This document shows, in pieces, positions 10,496 through 19,344 of a stretch of DNA of 64,000 nucleotides. The translations under genes were made by a program, and so were the position numbers. Below the pieces are notes generated by a model. The model was not told the origin of the DNA, did not search any database, and was given only the letters and a program-made list of their open reading frames with translations. Positions within the stretch are counted from its first letter, which is position 1, and each line of letters opens with the position of its first letter. The DNA is from Polyangiaceae bacterium (GTDB taxonomy: Bacteria; Myxococcota_A; Polyangia; Polyangiales; Polyangiaceae), in assembly GCA_020849655.1 (NCBI GenBank), contig JADLFU010000066.1, forward strand, positions 1-64,000, in the 5' to 3' direction.

Positions 10496-12290
10496 TCTCG
10501 AGGCGCCGGCGCCCGCGTAACGGCTGAAAATACCGGCCGACCTGCTCGCGGTACTCCTCGGGCACCTCGCCGCGATCGATGCCGCCGGTCTCCGCCTTGC
10601 CGACCTCGCCGATGGCGCCCGTGCCGCGCGTGTTCGCGGTGTCGCCCTCTCGCCCGCCGGTGCGCCCGATGGTGATGCCGGCGGTGGGGGCCTTCCCGTT
10701 CACCTTCGACTTCGCCCGCGCGCGGAGCTCGTCGGCGCTCACGTCGGCGGACTTGCCCGTGTGATCGCCCGTGCCCTTGTCCTCGGAGTGCCCAGGCGCG
10801 CCGGGCGTGCCGGACGACGCGTCGCCGGACCCCTTGGGAGCGGGGCCGCCCGGAGCGCCGGGGCTCGGGGGGCCGGGCATCGGCATCGGCGCCCCGCCGA
10901 GCTGCTTCTGCGCGTCGCCGAGCCCGCGCTGCGCGTCGTCGAGGCCCTTCTGTCGCTCCGACTCGCCGTCCTTGTCGTCCGCGGTGGCCATGCGCCGCAG
11001 CTCCTCCTCGAGCGCCTTCTGCCCCTCGGGCGTCGAGAGCTCGCGGGCCATGTCCTCGAGGCGCGATCGCGACGCGGGATCGAGCTGCTCTCCGCGCTCC
11101 TGCAGCTGCTTCTTCAGCTTCTCCGCGAGCCGCTTGCGCTCCTCGGGCGTGAGCTTCTTCAAGGCGTCGCCCATGCCCTTCGCGATCTTCTTCGCGTCGG
11201 CGTCGCTCCCGGGCGGCTGGAGCAGATCGTCGAGGTCCTTCTTCTGCTCCGGCGTCATCGCGCCCTCGAGCGCCTTCTGCAGCTCGCGGAGCTCCTCCGC
11301 GCGCGCGGCCCGCTGCTCGAGGAGCTCGCGCTGCCGGTCGAGCGCCTTGCCGACGTCGGCGGCGCCGCCCTCCTTCGCGGCCTCGGCGGCCTCCTTCAGG
11401 ATCTGCTTCGCGCGGTCGCGATCGGTCTTCTCGCGCGAGTTCGCGAGCTTCTGCATCTCCTCGTCGAACTTCACCAGATCGCGGTCGGCGAGCGCCTTCG
11501 CGGCGTCCTTCGTCAGGGGATCCTGCGCGAGGCGCCCGAGCGCCGCCTCGAGCCCCGCGCGCTTCTCGCCGTCGCCGAGGCTGAGGCGCTCCGCGTCGAC
11601 GGCGTCCTGCAGCTTGCCGAGCTCGGCGAGCGCCTCTCGTCGCTCCGTGCCCTCGCGGAGCTTCTCGCGCAGCGCCGCGGCGTCCTTCGCGATCTTGTCG
11701 AGGCGCTTCTTCTGCTCCTCGTCGCGCGCGTGGAGCTTCGCGAGCTCCGCGACCTTCTCGAGCCCCTTGACCTCCGCGAGCATCACCGTGTCGGCGCCTG
11801 GCGCCTGCGCCTTCGCCTCGCGCGGCGGCAGCGGCATCCACGCGACGTAGCCGATGGCGAGCGCCGCGAGCGGGGCGAGCGCGTGCCACGGCGACAGCAC
11901 GCGCACGCGCAGACGGCCCGGATCGGCGGCCGCGAGCGCGCGCTCGGCCTCCCGCGCGACGTGCTCGCGCACCTCCCCCGCTCCGACGCCGCCCCGATCG
12001 ATCGCGGTCGTCACGATCTCCGCGGTGCCGAGGCGCTGATCGAGGAAGAGCGCGACCTCCTCGTCGTCGAGGCGCCGCCGCCGCGCCGCGACGAGGCCCG
12101 CGCCCGCGCCGAGCGCGCCCGCGCCGAGCGCCGCCCAGCGATCGGGCCCCCGCCCCGCGCGCCACAGCGCGAGCGCCGCGACGACGCCGACGGCCAGCCC
12201 CACGGCCGCGCCCGTGAGCGCCGTGCGCGTCGCCAGCCGCCGCCGCAACCTCGACGCGTGCCTCGAGAACAACGCCGACAGCTCGCTCAC
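10290..12290 (-). CDS. Membrane-anchored coiled-coil protein (DUF4175-like)
   Basis: A 666-residue frame from GTG at 12290, with GGGAGG eight bases upstream as Shine-Dalgarno. Residues about 22-45, 50-70 and 155-175 are hydrophobic and probably cross the inner membrane. They are followed by about 300 residues of Lys/Glu/Ala-rich coiled coil and a Gly/Pro/Ser-rich region. The layout resembles DUF4175-type proteins that accompany MoxR/vWA clusters. The family-like ending VPEEYREQVGRYFQP is followed by about 80 residues of Arg/Ala/Ser-rich sequence that is antisense to the lipoprotein at 10055-10495, so the natural stop may have been lost. It lies 45 bases after nuoI on the same strand and may be read with the nuo operon. 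The role is unknown. Confidence 0.75.
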   Translation of the reverse strand: MSELSALFSRHASRLRRRLATRTALTGAAVGLAVGVVAALALWRAGRGPDRWAALGAGALGAGAGLVAARRRRLDDEEVALFLDQRLGTAEIVTTAIDRGGVGAGEVREHVAREAERALAAADPGRLRVRVLSPWHALAPLAALAIGYVAWMPLPPREAKAQAPGADTVMLAEVKGLEKVAELAKLHARDEEQKKRLDKIAKDAAALREKLREGTERREALAELGKLQDAVDAERLSLGDGEKRAGLEAALGRLAQDPLTKDAAKALADRDLVKFDEEMQKLANSREKTDRDRAKQILKEAAEAAKEGGAADVGKALDRQRELLEQRAARAEELRELQKALEGAMTPEQKKDLDDLLQPPGSDADAKKIAKGMGDALKKLTPEERKRLAEKLKKQLQERGEQLDPASRSRLEDMARELSTPEGQKALEEELRRMATADDKDGESERQKGLDDAQRGLGDAQKQLGGAPMPMPGPPSPGAPGGPAPKGSGDASSGTPGAPGHSEDKGTGDHTGKSADVSADELRARAKSKVNGKAPTAGITIGRTGGREGDTANTRGTGAIGEVGKAETGGIDRGEVPEEYREQVGRYFQPLRGRRRLEISACARASPCRARRSRGGDRAARGGSRRGTSPTSPTPRPARPVTAACTRARRRSAPGTGTPARGRAPS

Positions 12291-12335
12291 CCGCGAAGCC
12301 TCCCAGGGACTCGGCCGCCGCGCAAGCGCCGGGCG

Positions 12336-12956
12336 TCAGTGCTTCAGGCGGTCGGGGGTGTGGCCGCGCGCCGGATCGTCCTTGGGGTTCTCGGTGAGCT
12401 GGCGGCCGCTCGGATCGGAGAAGCTCATCAGCGTCTCGCGCTCGTAGATGAACTGGTCGCGCGAGTCGTACGGCACCGCGTGCTGCCCGGTGTCCATGCG
12501 GATGGCGTCGCACGGGCACGCCTCGACGCAGTAGCCGCAGAAGATGCAGCGCAGCTCGTCGATCACGAAGGACACGGGGTACTTCTCCCAGCCCTTCTTG
12601 TCGGCGTCCGCGTACTCGCCCGCGACGATGTGGATGCACTGCGCGGGGCACGCCGTCGAGCAGCACAGGCAGGCGACGCAGCGCGGGTTGCCGTCCTCGC
12701 GCAGCGTGAGGCGGTGCACGCCGCGGAAGCGCTCCGGGTACGGGCGCTTCTGCTCGGGGTAGCTGATCGTGGTGACGCCGTCGTCGAACGCCTCGAGCAC
12801 GGGATCGTTGCGCTGGCCGAACGCGAGCTCCTTCGTGTTCTTGAAGAAGTGCTTCACCGTGACGCCGATGCCGGCGACGACCGAAGGCAGGTACGCCTGC
12901 ACCTTCGCGTCGCGCGAGGGGCGGGGGATGGGCTTGCCGATGATTCCGTTTCCCAT
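12336..12956 (-). CDS. nuoI: NADH-quinone oxidoreductase subunit I
   Basis: A 206-residue member of the NuoI/TYKY family, the two-cluster ferredoxin-like subunit of complex I that passes electrons to NuoB through clusters N6a and N6b. Both 4Fe-4S motifs are complete: CVACLCCSTACP (Cys93, 96, 99, 103) and CIFCGYCVEACP (Cys137, 140, 143, 147). The N-terminal part has the amphipathic membrane-contact region (VVAGIGVTVKHFFKNT). It is the last recognisable nuo gene here, starting 13 bases after the nuoH stop. The usual followers nuoJ-N are absent. Confidence 0.97.
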   Translation of the reverse strand: MGNGIIGKPIPRPSRDAKVQAYLPSVVAGIGVTVKHFFKNTKELAFGQRNDPVLEAFDDGVTTISYPEQKRPYPERFRGVHRLTLREDGNPRCVACLCCSTACPAQCIHIVAGEYADADKKGWEKYPVSFVIDELRCIFCGYCVEACPCDAIRMDTGQHAVPYDSRDQFIYERETLMSFSDPSGRQLTENPKDDPARGHTPDRLKH

Positions 12957-12969
12957 GTGGTGGTCTCCG

Positions 12970-14772
12970 TCAGGCCTGCATCGGGGTCTCGGGGGTGCGA
13001 CCGACGCGGCCGACCCGGGCCGCGACGCCGCTCGACGTGAACCGCGCGCGCTCGACCGGCGACAAGAGGAGCCGCGCGAACTTCACCGCGAGGAACGCCG
13101 ACGCCCCGATCACGATGAACCCGGTCGCGTCCGCCGCGAGGCGCAGGCCGCTCGCGACCGACGGGCCCGCGCTCGACGCGCCGAGCACCAGGAGGCCCGT
13201 GAGCACGATGTTCGCGATGACCGCGGGGAGCATGAACTTCCACCCGAACGCCATGATCTGGTCGTACCGGAAGCGCGGCAGCGTCCAGCGGAGGAAGATC
13301 TGGAAGAACGACATCGACAGCACCTTGCCGAAGAAGATGCCGACCCCGAGCAGCGTCGCCACGAGGTGGCTCATCTGCGAGTGCAGGAGCACGGTGTCGC
13401 CGAACGCGACGTGCACGGCGTCGCGGTGGAGGAACGGCATCGTCCAGCCGCCGAGGAAGATCGTGACGAGCAGCGCGCTCGACGTGACGAGCTCGATGTA
13501 CTCGCCCGTGTAGAACATCGCGAACTTGAAGCTCGAGTACTCGACGAAGTACCCGGCGATGATCTCGCTCTCGCCCTCGGGCGCGTCGAACGGCGTGCGC
13601 TTCTGCTCTGCGATGGCGGCCGCGAAGAACAGGAAGAACGCGAGCGGCTGCACGAAGATGCCCCAGGTGTTCTCGGCCTGCCACCGCACCATCTCGCCGA
13701 GGCGGGGCGTGCCGTAGACCATGAAGGCGCCGACGAGCGACAGGCCCATCGCGACCTCGTAGCTGACCATCTGGCTGGCTGCGCGCAGGCCGCCGAGGAG
13801 GCTCCACTTGTTGTCGCTCGACCAGCCGGCGAGCGCCGCGCCGATGATGCCAGTGCCACCCATCGCGAACAGGTAGAGAACGCCGATGTTGAGATCCGCG
13901 ATCTGCAGGCTCACCGCCTGCTGGCCCTCGGCGCAGGCGCCGACGGTCGACGCCGTCTCGGCGAGCTTCGTCACGTCGAGCGCGCCGTTCGTCGTGCCGA
14001 AGCAGAGCGCGTCGCCGAACGGGATGATCGCGTACGTCACGAGCGCCGGGAACAGCGAGATGAGCGGCCCGAGCGAGTGCAGGAGCTTGTCGGCCTTCGG
14101 CGGGACGAAGTCCTCCTTGAACGCGAATTTCAGCGCGTCCGCGATCGAGTGCAGCAGCCCCGCCGCGCGCAGCTCGACCGTGCCCGACGGGATGCGGTAG
14201 CCGAGGTACGCCGCGACCAGGAGCAGCACGCCCGCGAGCGCCGCCGGGCCGCCGAGCGCGAAGGCCTTCGACACCTCGGCCTCGTTGGCCGGCGACGAGG
14301 CCCCGTAGAGCACGCCGAGCGCGAGGTGCAGGAACCCGCCCGTGTAGAAGATCCACCGCGGATCGCGCATGTCGCGGAGCGCGGCCTCGAGCGGGTTCGC
14401 GGCGTCGCCCGACACACGCACGTACCCGGCGAGCACGAGCGCGTGCGACCAGAGCACGAGCGTCGCGAGCTCGGCCATCCAGAACCCGCGACCCACGCCC
14501 GTCTCCGGGGGGTTCGCGGGGAAGAACTTGAAGCACAGCGCCGCGACGGCCACGCCGGCGAGCAGCGCGGGCGTGGCGAGCGCGCCCTTCAAGAGGAAGC
14601 CGGGCACCTTCACGACGGCGCGGTTCGGGCCGACGCGGTCCTGGATGAGCGCGGCCTGCCGGCGCTCGACGAACACGAGCACCGGCGCGAGGTTCAAGAA
14701 GAACCCGAGCATGATCAGGATCTTCACGAGCGCGAAGATCAGCACCTGGTACTCGGCGATGAATTTCACCAT
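12970..14772 (-). CDS. nuoH: NADH-quinone oxidoreductase subunit H, enlarged
   Basis: A 600-residue protein from ATG at 14772. The frame stays open further upstream through nuoG, but MVKFIAEYQVLIFALVKILI is the natural first membrane helix. NuoH holds the quinone-channel interface of complex I. Conserved parts include LVFVERRQAALIQDRVGPNR, LLHSIADALKFAFKEDF, the EQKRTPFDAPEGESEIIAGY loop and FQIFLRWTLPRFRYDQIM. Typical NuoH proteins have about 320-430 residues. Here residues about 53-203 form an insertion directly after RVGPNRA, with about four extra hydrophobic segments (near 66-83, 97-117, 141-157 and 173-192). A second, smaller insertion (about 255-290) contains a Cys pair. Confidence 0.95.
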   Translation of the reverse strand: MVKFIAEYQVLIFALVKILIMLGFFLNLAPVLVFVERRQAALIQDRVGPNRAVVKVPGFLLKGALATPALLAGVAVAALCFKFFPANPPETGVGRGFWMAELATLVLWSHALVLAGYVRVSGDAANPLEAALRDMRDPRWIFYTGGFLHLALGVLYGASSPANEAEVSKAFALGGPAALAGVLLLVAAYLGYRIPSGTVELRAAGLLHSIADALKFAFKEDFVPPKADKLLHSLGPLISLFPALVTYAIIPFGDALCFGTTNGALDVTKLAETASTVGACAEGQQAVSLQIADLNIGVLYLFAMGGTGIIGAALAGWSSDNKWSLLGGLRAASQMVSYEVAMGLSLVGAFMVYGTPRLGEMVRWQAENTWGIFVQPLAFFLFFAAAIAEQKRTPFDAPEGESEIIAGYFVEYSSFKFAMFYTGEYIELVTSSALLVTIFLGGWTMPFLHRDAVHVAFGDTVLLHSQMSHLVATLLGVGIFFGKVLSMSFFQIFLRWTLPRFRYDQIMAFGWKFMLPAVIANIVLTGLLVLGASSAGPSVASGLRLAADATGFIVIGASAFLAVKFARLLLSPVERARFTSSGVAARVGRVGRTPETPMQA

Positions 14773-14780
14773 GGCGTCTC

Positions 14781-16379
14781 TCACTCGGCCGGCGGGGCCG
14801 GGATGCTCTTCGGGGGCAGGCTCGCGCTCGGCTCGGCGGCCATCGCCCGGCGCAGCTCGGCGAGCTTGCGCATCGGCGTCGCGAACCCGAGCTCCTTCGC
14901 GATCACGGCGACCCACTCCCAGCCGGGCCGCGAGTCGCCCTGCGGGTGGATGGCGCGCTGGCTGCGCTGCGGGGTGTCCTGGGCGTTGACGTACGTGCCG
15001 TCCATCTCGGCCCACGAGCACGCGGGGAGCACGACGTGCGCGGCCTTCGCGATCGGGCCCTCGTGCGCGCTGATGGCGACGAAGCCCTTCGCGCGGGAGA
15101 GCGCGGCGATCGCGGGGCCGTCGAGCGCCGCCTCGCTGCCGAGCGCGAGGACGTGCGTGTAGCGGCCCGCGGAGACGCCGGCGACCAGATCGGCGAGGGG
15201 CTTCGGCGGGGTCGTCGACGCGACCTGCACCGCGCCCGCCGTGTTGGGGTTGCGGTCGGCCGACATCAGCACGCCGTCGGCCTCGCCGGGCGCCCGCCCC
15301 GCGAGGAAGAAGTCGCCCGCGCCGAGGTAGGTCTTCGCGAGCGTGACCAGCGCGAAGTTGTCCTCGCTCGCGTGCTCGGCGGACAGGACGATCGCGAGGG
15401 TGCCGGGGTTCGTGAGGCGACGCTTCGCCTCCGCGAGCGCGTCCGCGACCGTCGTCGCGACGCCGGCGACGCGCGCCTCGGTGATGCGCCCCTCGTGCGC
15501 CCGCGCGTACGACAGCATCCCGTGGTCGCACATCCAGTACTTGTTGATCTCCTCGTTGTCGCGCGGGCGGTGGCGGTACGCGCGCTGGTTGCGCGGGTCG
15601 AAGTCCAGGTGCGCGTTGCAGCCCGTCGCGCAGCCCTGGCACACCGTGCGCGCCGAGCGGAGGAACCACACGCGCGCCTTGAACCGGAAGTCCTTCGAGG
15701 TGAGCGCGCCCACGGGGCAGACGTGCTCGGTCATCAGCGTGTAGTTGTTGTCGAGCTGCCGCCCCTCGGCGACGAAGATCTCGCCGAGGTTGCCGCGCTC
15801 ACGCTTCTCGAGCACCGGGTCCTTCGCGACCTCCTCGACGAAGCGGACGCAGCGCGTGCAGACGATGCAGCGCTCGGCGTCGTACACGATCGTGGGGCCG
15901 AAGCTGACGGCCTTCGGCTTGTGCACGATGTCGTCGTGCATCCGCTTCTTGTAGCGGCCGTGCTCGAGCCAGTAGTCCTGGAGGCGGCACTCGCCCGCCT
16001 GGTCGCAGATCGGGCAGTCGACGGGGTGGTTCAGCAGCAACAGCTCCTGCACCGTCTTGCGCGCGTCCGCGACGTGCGGCGACGAGTCGCTCAGCACCTC
16101 CATGCCGTCGGTGCAGCCGATCTGGCACGCGGGCTGGAGCTTGGGCTTCTGGGTGGAGACGTACTCCTTGCCGTTCCACTGGAGCACGTCGAGGCGCATC
16201 GCGCGCTGGCCCGGCGGCGGCAGGATCTCGACGAGGCACATGCGGCAGTTCGCCGCGACCGAGAGGCCCGGGTGCCAGCAGTAGTGCGGGACGTCGATGC
16301 CCGCGCGGTGCGCCGCGCGGATGATCGTGTCGCCGTTCATGAACGGGATCTCGCGTCCGTCCAGCTTGATGTTGGGCAT
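14781..16379 (-). CDS. nuoG: NADH-quinone oxidoreductase subunit G, short form
   Basis: A 532-residue NuoG, the iron-sulfur electron-wire subunit. It has an N-terminal 2Fe-2S domain (Cys34, 45, 48 and probably 85), the His-Cys3 site (His118, Cys122, 125, 131), a 4Fe-4S site (Cys171, 174, 177, 221), and a further Cys set (Cys247, 250, 254, 284) matching the N7-type motif. The molybdopterin-like region that follows is shortened: the protein is well below the 700-900 residues of many NuoG. It ends in a Pro-rich tail. It lies 33 bases after nuoD and 8 bases before nuoH. nuoE and nuoF, often placed just before nuoG, are missing. Confidence 0.95.
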   Translation of the reverse strand: MPNIKLDGREIPFMNGDTIIRAAHRAGIDVPHYCWHPGLSVAANCRMCLVEILPPPGQRAMRLDVLQWNGKEYVSTQKPKLQPACQIGCTDGMEVLSDSSPHVADARKTVQELLLLNHPVDCPICDQAGECRLQDYWLEHGRYKKRMHDDIVHKPKAVSFGPTIVYDAERCIVCTRCVRFVEEVAKDPVLEKRERGNLGEIFVAEGRQLDNNYTLMTEHVCPVGALTSKDFRFKARVWFLRSARTVCQGCATGCNAHLDFDPRNQRAYRHRPRDNEEINKYWMCDHGMLSYARAHEGRITEARVAGVATTVADALAEAKRRLTNPGTLAIVLSAEHASEDNFALVTLAKTYLGAGDFFLAGRAPGEADGVLMSADRNPNTAGAVQVASTTPPKPLADLVAGVSAGRYTHVLALGSEAALDGPAIAALSRAKGFVAISAHEGPIAKAAHVVLPACSWAEMDGTYVNAQDTPQRSQRAIHPQGDSRPGWEWVAVIAKELGFATPMRKLAELRRAMAAEPSASLPPKSIPAPPAE

Positions 16380-16412
16380 GCTCGTCTGGTCTCTCTCAGG
16401 CCGCTCGGGCGG

Positions 16413-17627
16413 TCAGTGGTCGCACTCGCCGCCGATCATGTTCATCGAGCCGAACGTGGGCACGATGTCGGCGATCATGCCGCCCTCGATCAGGTGGTGC
16501 AGGGCCGACGTGATGATGAAGCACGGCGGGCGGATGCGGACGCGGTAGGGCGTGCCGGAGCCGTCGCTGACGAGGTAGAACCCGAGCTCGCCGTTGCCCG
16601 CCTCCGTGTAGCTGTAGCACTCGCCGGCGGGCACCTTGACGCCCTCCATCACGATCTTGAAGTGCTGGATCGTGCCCTCGATCGTCTTGTAGACCTCGTC
16701 CTTCGGCGGGAGCGTGACGCGGGCGTCCTCGACCATCACGGGGCCGTCGTCGGGCATCTGCTCGAGCGCCTGCGCGACGATGCGCGCCGACTGCCGGAGC
16801 TCCTCGAGGCGCACCATGAAGCGGTCGTAGTTGTCGCCGGTCGTGCCGACCGGCACGTCGAAGTCGAAGCGATCGTAGACGGAGTACGGGTGGGCCTTGC
16901 GCACGTCGTACGCGACGCCCGTCGAGCGCAGGCACGGGCCCGTCCAGCCGTACGCGCTGGCGAGCTCGGGGGTCATCACGCCGACGCCGTCGAGCCGGTC
17001 GATGAAGATGCGGTTCGACAGGAGCAGCGCCTCGCCCTCCTTGACGAGCGCGAGCACCCCGGCGACCGCCGCGCGCACGTGCTCCTTGAAGCGCTTCGTC
17101 GGGGGCTTCGCCATCCCGCCGATGCGACCGAACGAGTGCGTGAGGCGCGCGCCGGTCTCCTCCTCGAAGATGTCCCAGACCATGTCGCGGGCCTTGATGA
17201 ACCAGAGGAACGGCGTGAACGCGCCGAGCTCCATGGCCATCGCGCCGTTGCACGTCAGGTGGTCGCAGATGCGCGCGAGCTCGCCGAGCACGACGCGGTA
17301 GTACTCGCAGCGCTCGGTCGGCTTGATGCCGAGCATCTTCTCGACCGCCATCGCGAACGCGTTGTTGTTCAGCATCGGCGAGACGTAGTTGAGGCGGTCG
17401 ACGTAGGGGAACACCTGCCCCCACGTGCCGCGCTCGCACATCTTCTCGAACGCGCGGTGCAGGTAGCCGACCTGCACGTCGCACTTCACGATCGTCTCGC
17501 CGGAGACCTCGAGCATCATGCGCACGGTGCCGTGCATCGCGGGGTGCGCCGGGCCCATCTTCAGCTGCATCGGCTCGGCCGGCAGCTCGAGCTCGGACTC
17601 GTCCAGATCTTGATCGAGCGGTTCCAT
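16413..17627 (-). CDS. nuoD: NADH-quinone oxidoreductase subunit D
   Basis: A 404-residue, 49-kDa-type subunit that forms the quinone-binding pocket together with NuoB. It shows the GPAHPAMHG loop, the VGYLHRAFEK and DRLNYVSPMLNNNAFA blocks with the conserved Tyr, and the C-terminal GNGELGFYLVSDG and PSF-like region found throughout the family. It ends in GGECDH rather than the more usual DVDR. The ATG follows the nuoC stop after a single base (TGAGATG), which indicates translational coupling. Confidence 0.97.
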   Translation of the reverse strand: MEPLDQDLDESELELPAEPMQLKMGPAHPAMHGTVRMMLEVSGETIVKCDVQVGYLHRAFEKMCERGTWGQVFPYVDRLNYVSPMLNNNAFAMAVEKMLGIKPTERCEYYRVVLGELARICDHLTCNGAMAMELGAFTPFLWFIKARDMVWDIFEEETGARLTHSFGRIGGMAKPPTKRFKEHVRAAVAGVLALVKEGEALLLSNRIFIDRLDGVGVMTPELASAYGWTGPCLRSTGVAYDVRKAHPYSVYDRFDFDVPVGTTGDNYDRFMVRLEELRQSARIVAQALEQMPDDGPVMVEDARVTLPPKDEVYKTIEGTIQHFKIVMEGVKVPAGECYSYTEAGNGELGFYLVSDGSGTPYRVRIRPPCFIITSALHHLIEGGMIADIVPTFGSMNMIGGECDH

Positions 17628-17628
17628 C

Positions 17629-18216
17629 TCAGTTCACCTCGGGGGAGCCGGGCGCGCCGTGGGTCTGCCGGCCGAACGGCATGCCCTCGTCCGCGCCGAA
17701 CGGCGCGAGCTTGCCCTGCACGCCCGCGCCCTCTCGGTACGGGACGAGCGGCTGCGTGCGCGCGGCGGGGTAGTCCTTGCGGAGCGGGTGCCCCTCGAAC
17801 TCCGGGTACGTCAGGATGCGGCGAAGATCGGGGTGCCCCGCGAAGCGCACGCCGAACATGTCGAACGCCTCGCGCTCCATCCAGTCGGCGCTGCGCCACA
17901 CGGAGAGCAGCGAGTCGACCACGGCGTCGTCGCCGTCCGCGTCGCCGACGGCCGTCTTCACGCGCAGGCGGTGCTTCTTCGTGAGCGAGTAGAGGTGCGT
18001 CACGACCTCGAAGCGCGGCTCGCGGTCGGGGTAGTCGACGCCGCAGAGATCGATCAGCATCTGCATCTGCGAGGACGGATCGTCGCGGAGGAACAGGTGC
18101 ACCTCGCGCCAGTCGGCGGGGGCGACCACCACGGCCTCGTCGCCGTGCTGCGACGTCGCGGCGAGGATGCGCGCGCCGAAGCGCGCCGTGAGCTTCTGTT
18201 GCAGGGCCTTCGACAT
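17629..18216 (-). CDS. nuoC: NADH-quinone oxidoreductase subunit C
   Basis: A 195-residue, 30-kDa-type subunit of the complex I peripheral arm. The family block ADWMEREAFDMFGVRFAGHP followed by LRRILTYPEFEGHPLRKDYP is present. C and D are separate genes here, not fused. The ATG follows the nuoB stop after one base, and the stop is one base before nuoD, so B, C and D are tightly coupled. Confidence 0.96.
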   Translation of the reverse strand: MSKALQQKLTARFGARILAATSQHGDEAVVVAPADWREVHLFLRDDPSSQMQMLIDLCGVDYPDREPRFEVVTHLYSLTKKHRLRVKTAVGDADGDDAVVDSLLSVWRSADWMEREAFDMFGVRFAGHPDLRRILTYPEFEGHPLRKDYPAARTQPLVPYREGAGVQGKLAPFGADEGMPFGRQTHGAPGSPEVN

Positions 18217-18217
18217 G

Positions 18218-18826
18218 TCAGCCTCCGAGCCTCTTCACCTTGGCCTCGAGCGCCGCGTGGCTCTCCTCGAGGTCGGCGGGGGTGCGCAGCGTGACGAGCT
18301 GCCCCTGCTTCGGGTCGACGCGCGGCTTGATGATCCCCGGGGTGCGGTCGCCCGTCGCGATCTTGTCCTGGAGGAGCAACAGGCCGTCGATGACGGCCTC
18401 GGGGCGCGGCGGGCAGCCGGGCACGTAGACGTCGACGGGGATGATCTTGTCGATGCCGGCGACGGTCGCGTAGTTGTCGTAGAACCCGCCGCAGCTCGCG
18501 CACGTGCCGAACGCGAGCACCCACTTCGGCTCGGTCATCTGCTCCCAGACGCGGCGGAGCACCGGGGCCTGTCGCTGGCTGATCGTGCCGACGACCCACA
18601 GCAGGTCGGCCTGGCGCGGCGAGAAGCGCGGGGCCTCGGCGCCGAACCGCGCCATGTCGAACCGCGGGCTCGCGAAGCTCATGAACTCCATGCCGCAGCA
18701 CGCCGTGACGAACGGGTACTGGAACAGCGAGTACTTGCGCGCCCAGCCGAGCAGATCCTGGAACCGCGTGGTCGCGAAGCCCTGCTCGGAGCCCTCGACG
18801 ACGTGCGTGCGCGTCAGATCTCCCAC
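18218..18826 (-). CDS. nuoB: NADH-quinone oxidoreductase subunit B
   Basis: A 202-residue subunit carrying cluster N2, the last iron-sulfur cluster before quinone. The ligands are visible: the tandem Cys43-Cys44 in TACCGMEF, Cys109 in FGTCASCGG and Cys138 in PGCPPRPE. The GTG at 18826 is the most likely start. It overlaps the end of nuoA by 13 bases and gives the expected short N-terminus (MGDLTRTHVVEGSEQGF). The frame continues upstream as low-complexity Arg/Gly sequence antisense in character, which is not plausible protein. Confidence 0.95.
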   Translation of the reverse strand: MGDLTRTHVVEGSEQGFATTRFQDLLGWARKYSLFQYPFVTACCGMEFMSFASPRFDMARFGAEAPRFSPRQADLLWVVGTISQRQAPVLRRVWEQMTEPKWVLAFGTCASCGGFYDNYATVAGIDKIIPVDVYVPGCPPRPEAVIDGLLLLQDKIATGDRTPGIIKPRVDPKQGQLVTLRTPADLEESHAALEAKVKRLGG

Positions 18827-19173
18827 TCGAGGGCTCCCTTCTTCCAGCAGTAGACGAGGCCGACCACGAGGACGACGAGGAAGCTCAGCATCGTCAGGAA
18901 GCCCGTCCACCCGAGCTCCTTGAACGACACCGCCCACGGGTAGACGAACACCGACTCGATGTCGAAGACCACGAAGAGGATCGCCGTCAGGTAGAACTTC
19001 ACCGAGAGCTTCGCGTTGCCGGCGCCGCCCGACTCGTTGCCGCACTCGAACGGCATGTCCTTCTCGGGGGTCGACCGCTTCTCACCGAGGAAGTGGCCAG
19101 CGCCGAACATGCCGGCGGCGACGGCCGCCGCGAGCACGAACAGCAGGAAGATGGGCGCATACGAGGCAACCAT
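18814..19173 (-). CDS. nuoA: NADH-quinone oxidoreductase subunit A
   Basis: A 119-residue, three-helix membrane subunit. The N-terminal helix MVASYAPIFLLFVLAAAVAA, the conserved CGNE motif in DMPFECGNESGG and the block KFYLTAILFVVFDIESVFVYPW identify it securely. It is the first gene of the partial nuo operon and has an ATG start. Confidence 0.97.
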   Translation of the reverse strand: MVASYAPIFLLFVLAAAVAAGMFGAGHFLGEKRSTPEKDMPFECGNESGGAGNAKLSVKFYLTAILFVVFDIESVFVYPWAVSFKELGWTGFLTMLSFLVVLVVGLVYCWKKGALEWEI

Positions 19174-19209
19174 GGGGGCTCCGAGGGGCTCGAGGGATCG
19201 AGCGGGGGC

Positions 19210-19238
19210 GGCGTAGTTTCGGTTCGCCCGTGCGTCAA
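19210..19238 (-). promoter_or_regulatory. Candidate promoter of the nuo operon
   Basis: On the minus strand TTGACG (19238-19233) and TACGCC (19215-19210) are spaced by exactly 17 bases. The inferred transcript start is about 30 bases before the nuoA ATG at 19173. The -35 matches the consensus at five of six positions, the -10 poorly. Confidence 0.45.
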
Positions 19239-19344
19239 CGCTCGGGGGTCGTCGGGGCGCCGGGCGCGCGCGGGTGATCCATCGCAGCCGACGCGTCGCG
19301 TCGCTTGACGGGCGCGGCGGGCGGCTCCAAACCTCGCGCGGTTC

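Noticed and set aside
10761-17984. Long plus-strand open frames (759, 797 and 1012 codons) opposite the nuo genes and the coiled-coil gene.
   Set aside because: Their products are Arg/His/Val-rich repeats; the minus strand holds clear nuo subunits with all iron-sulfur ligands.
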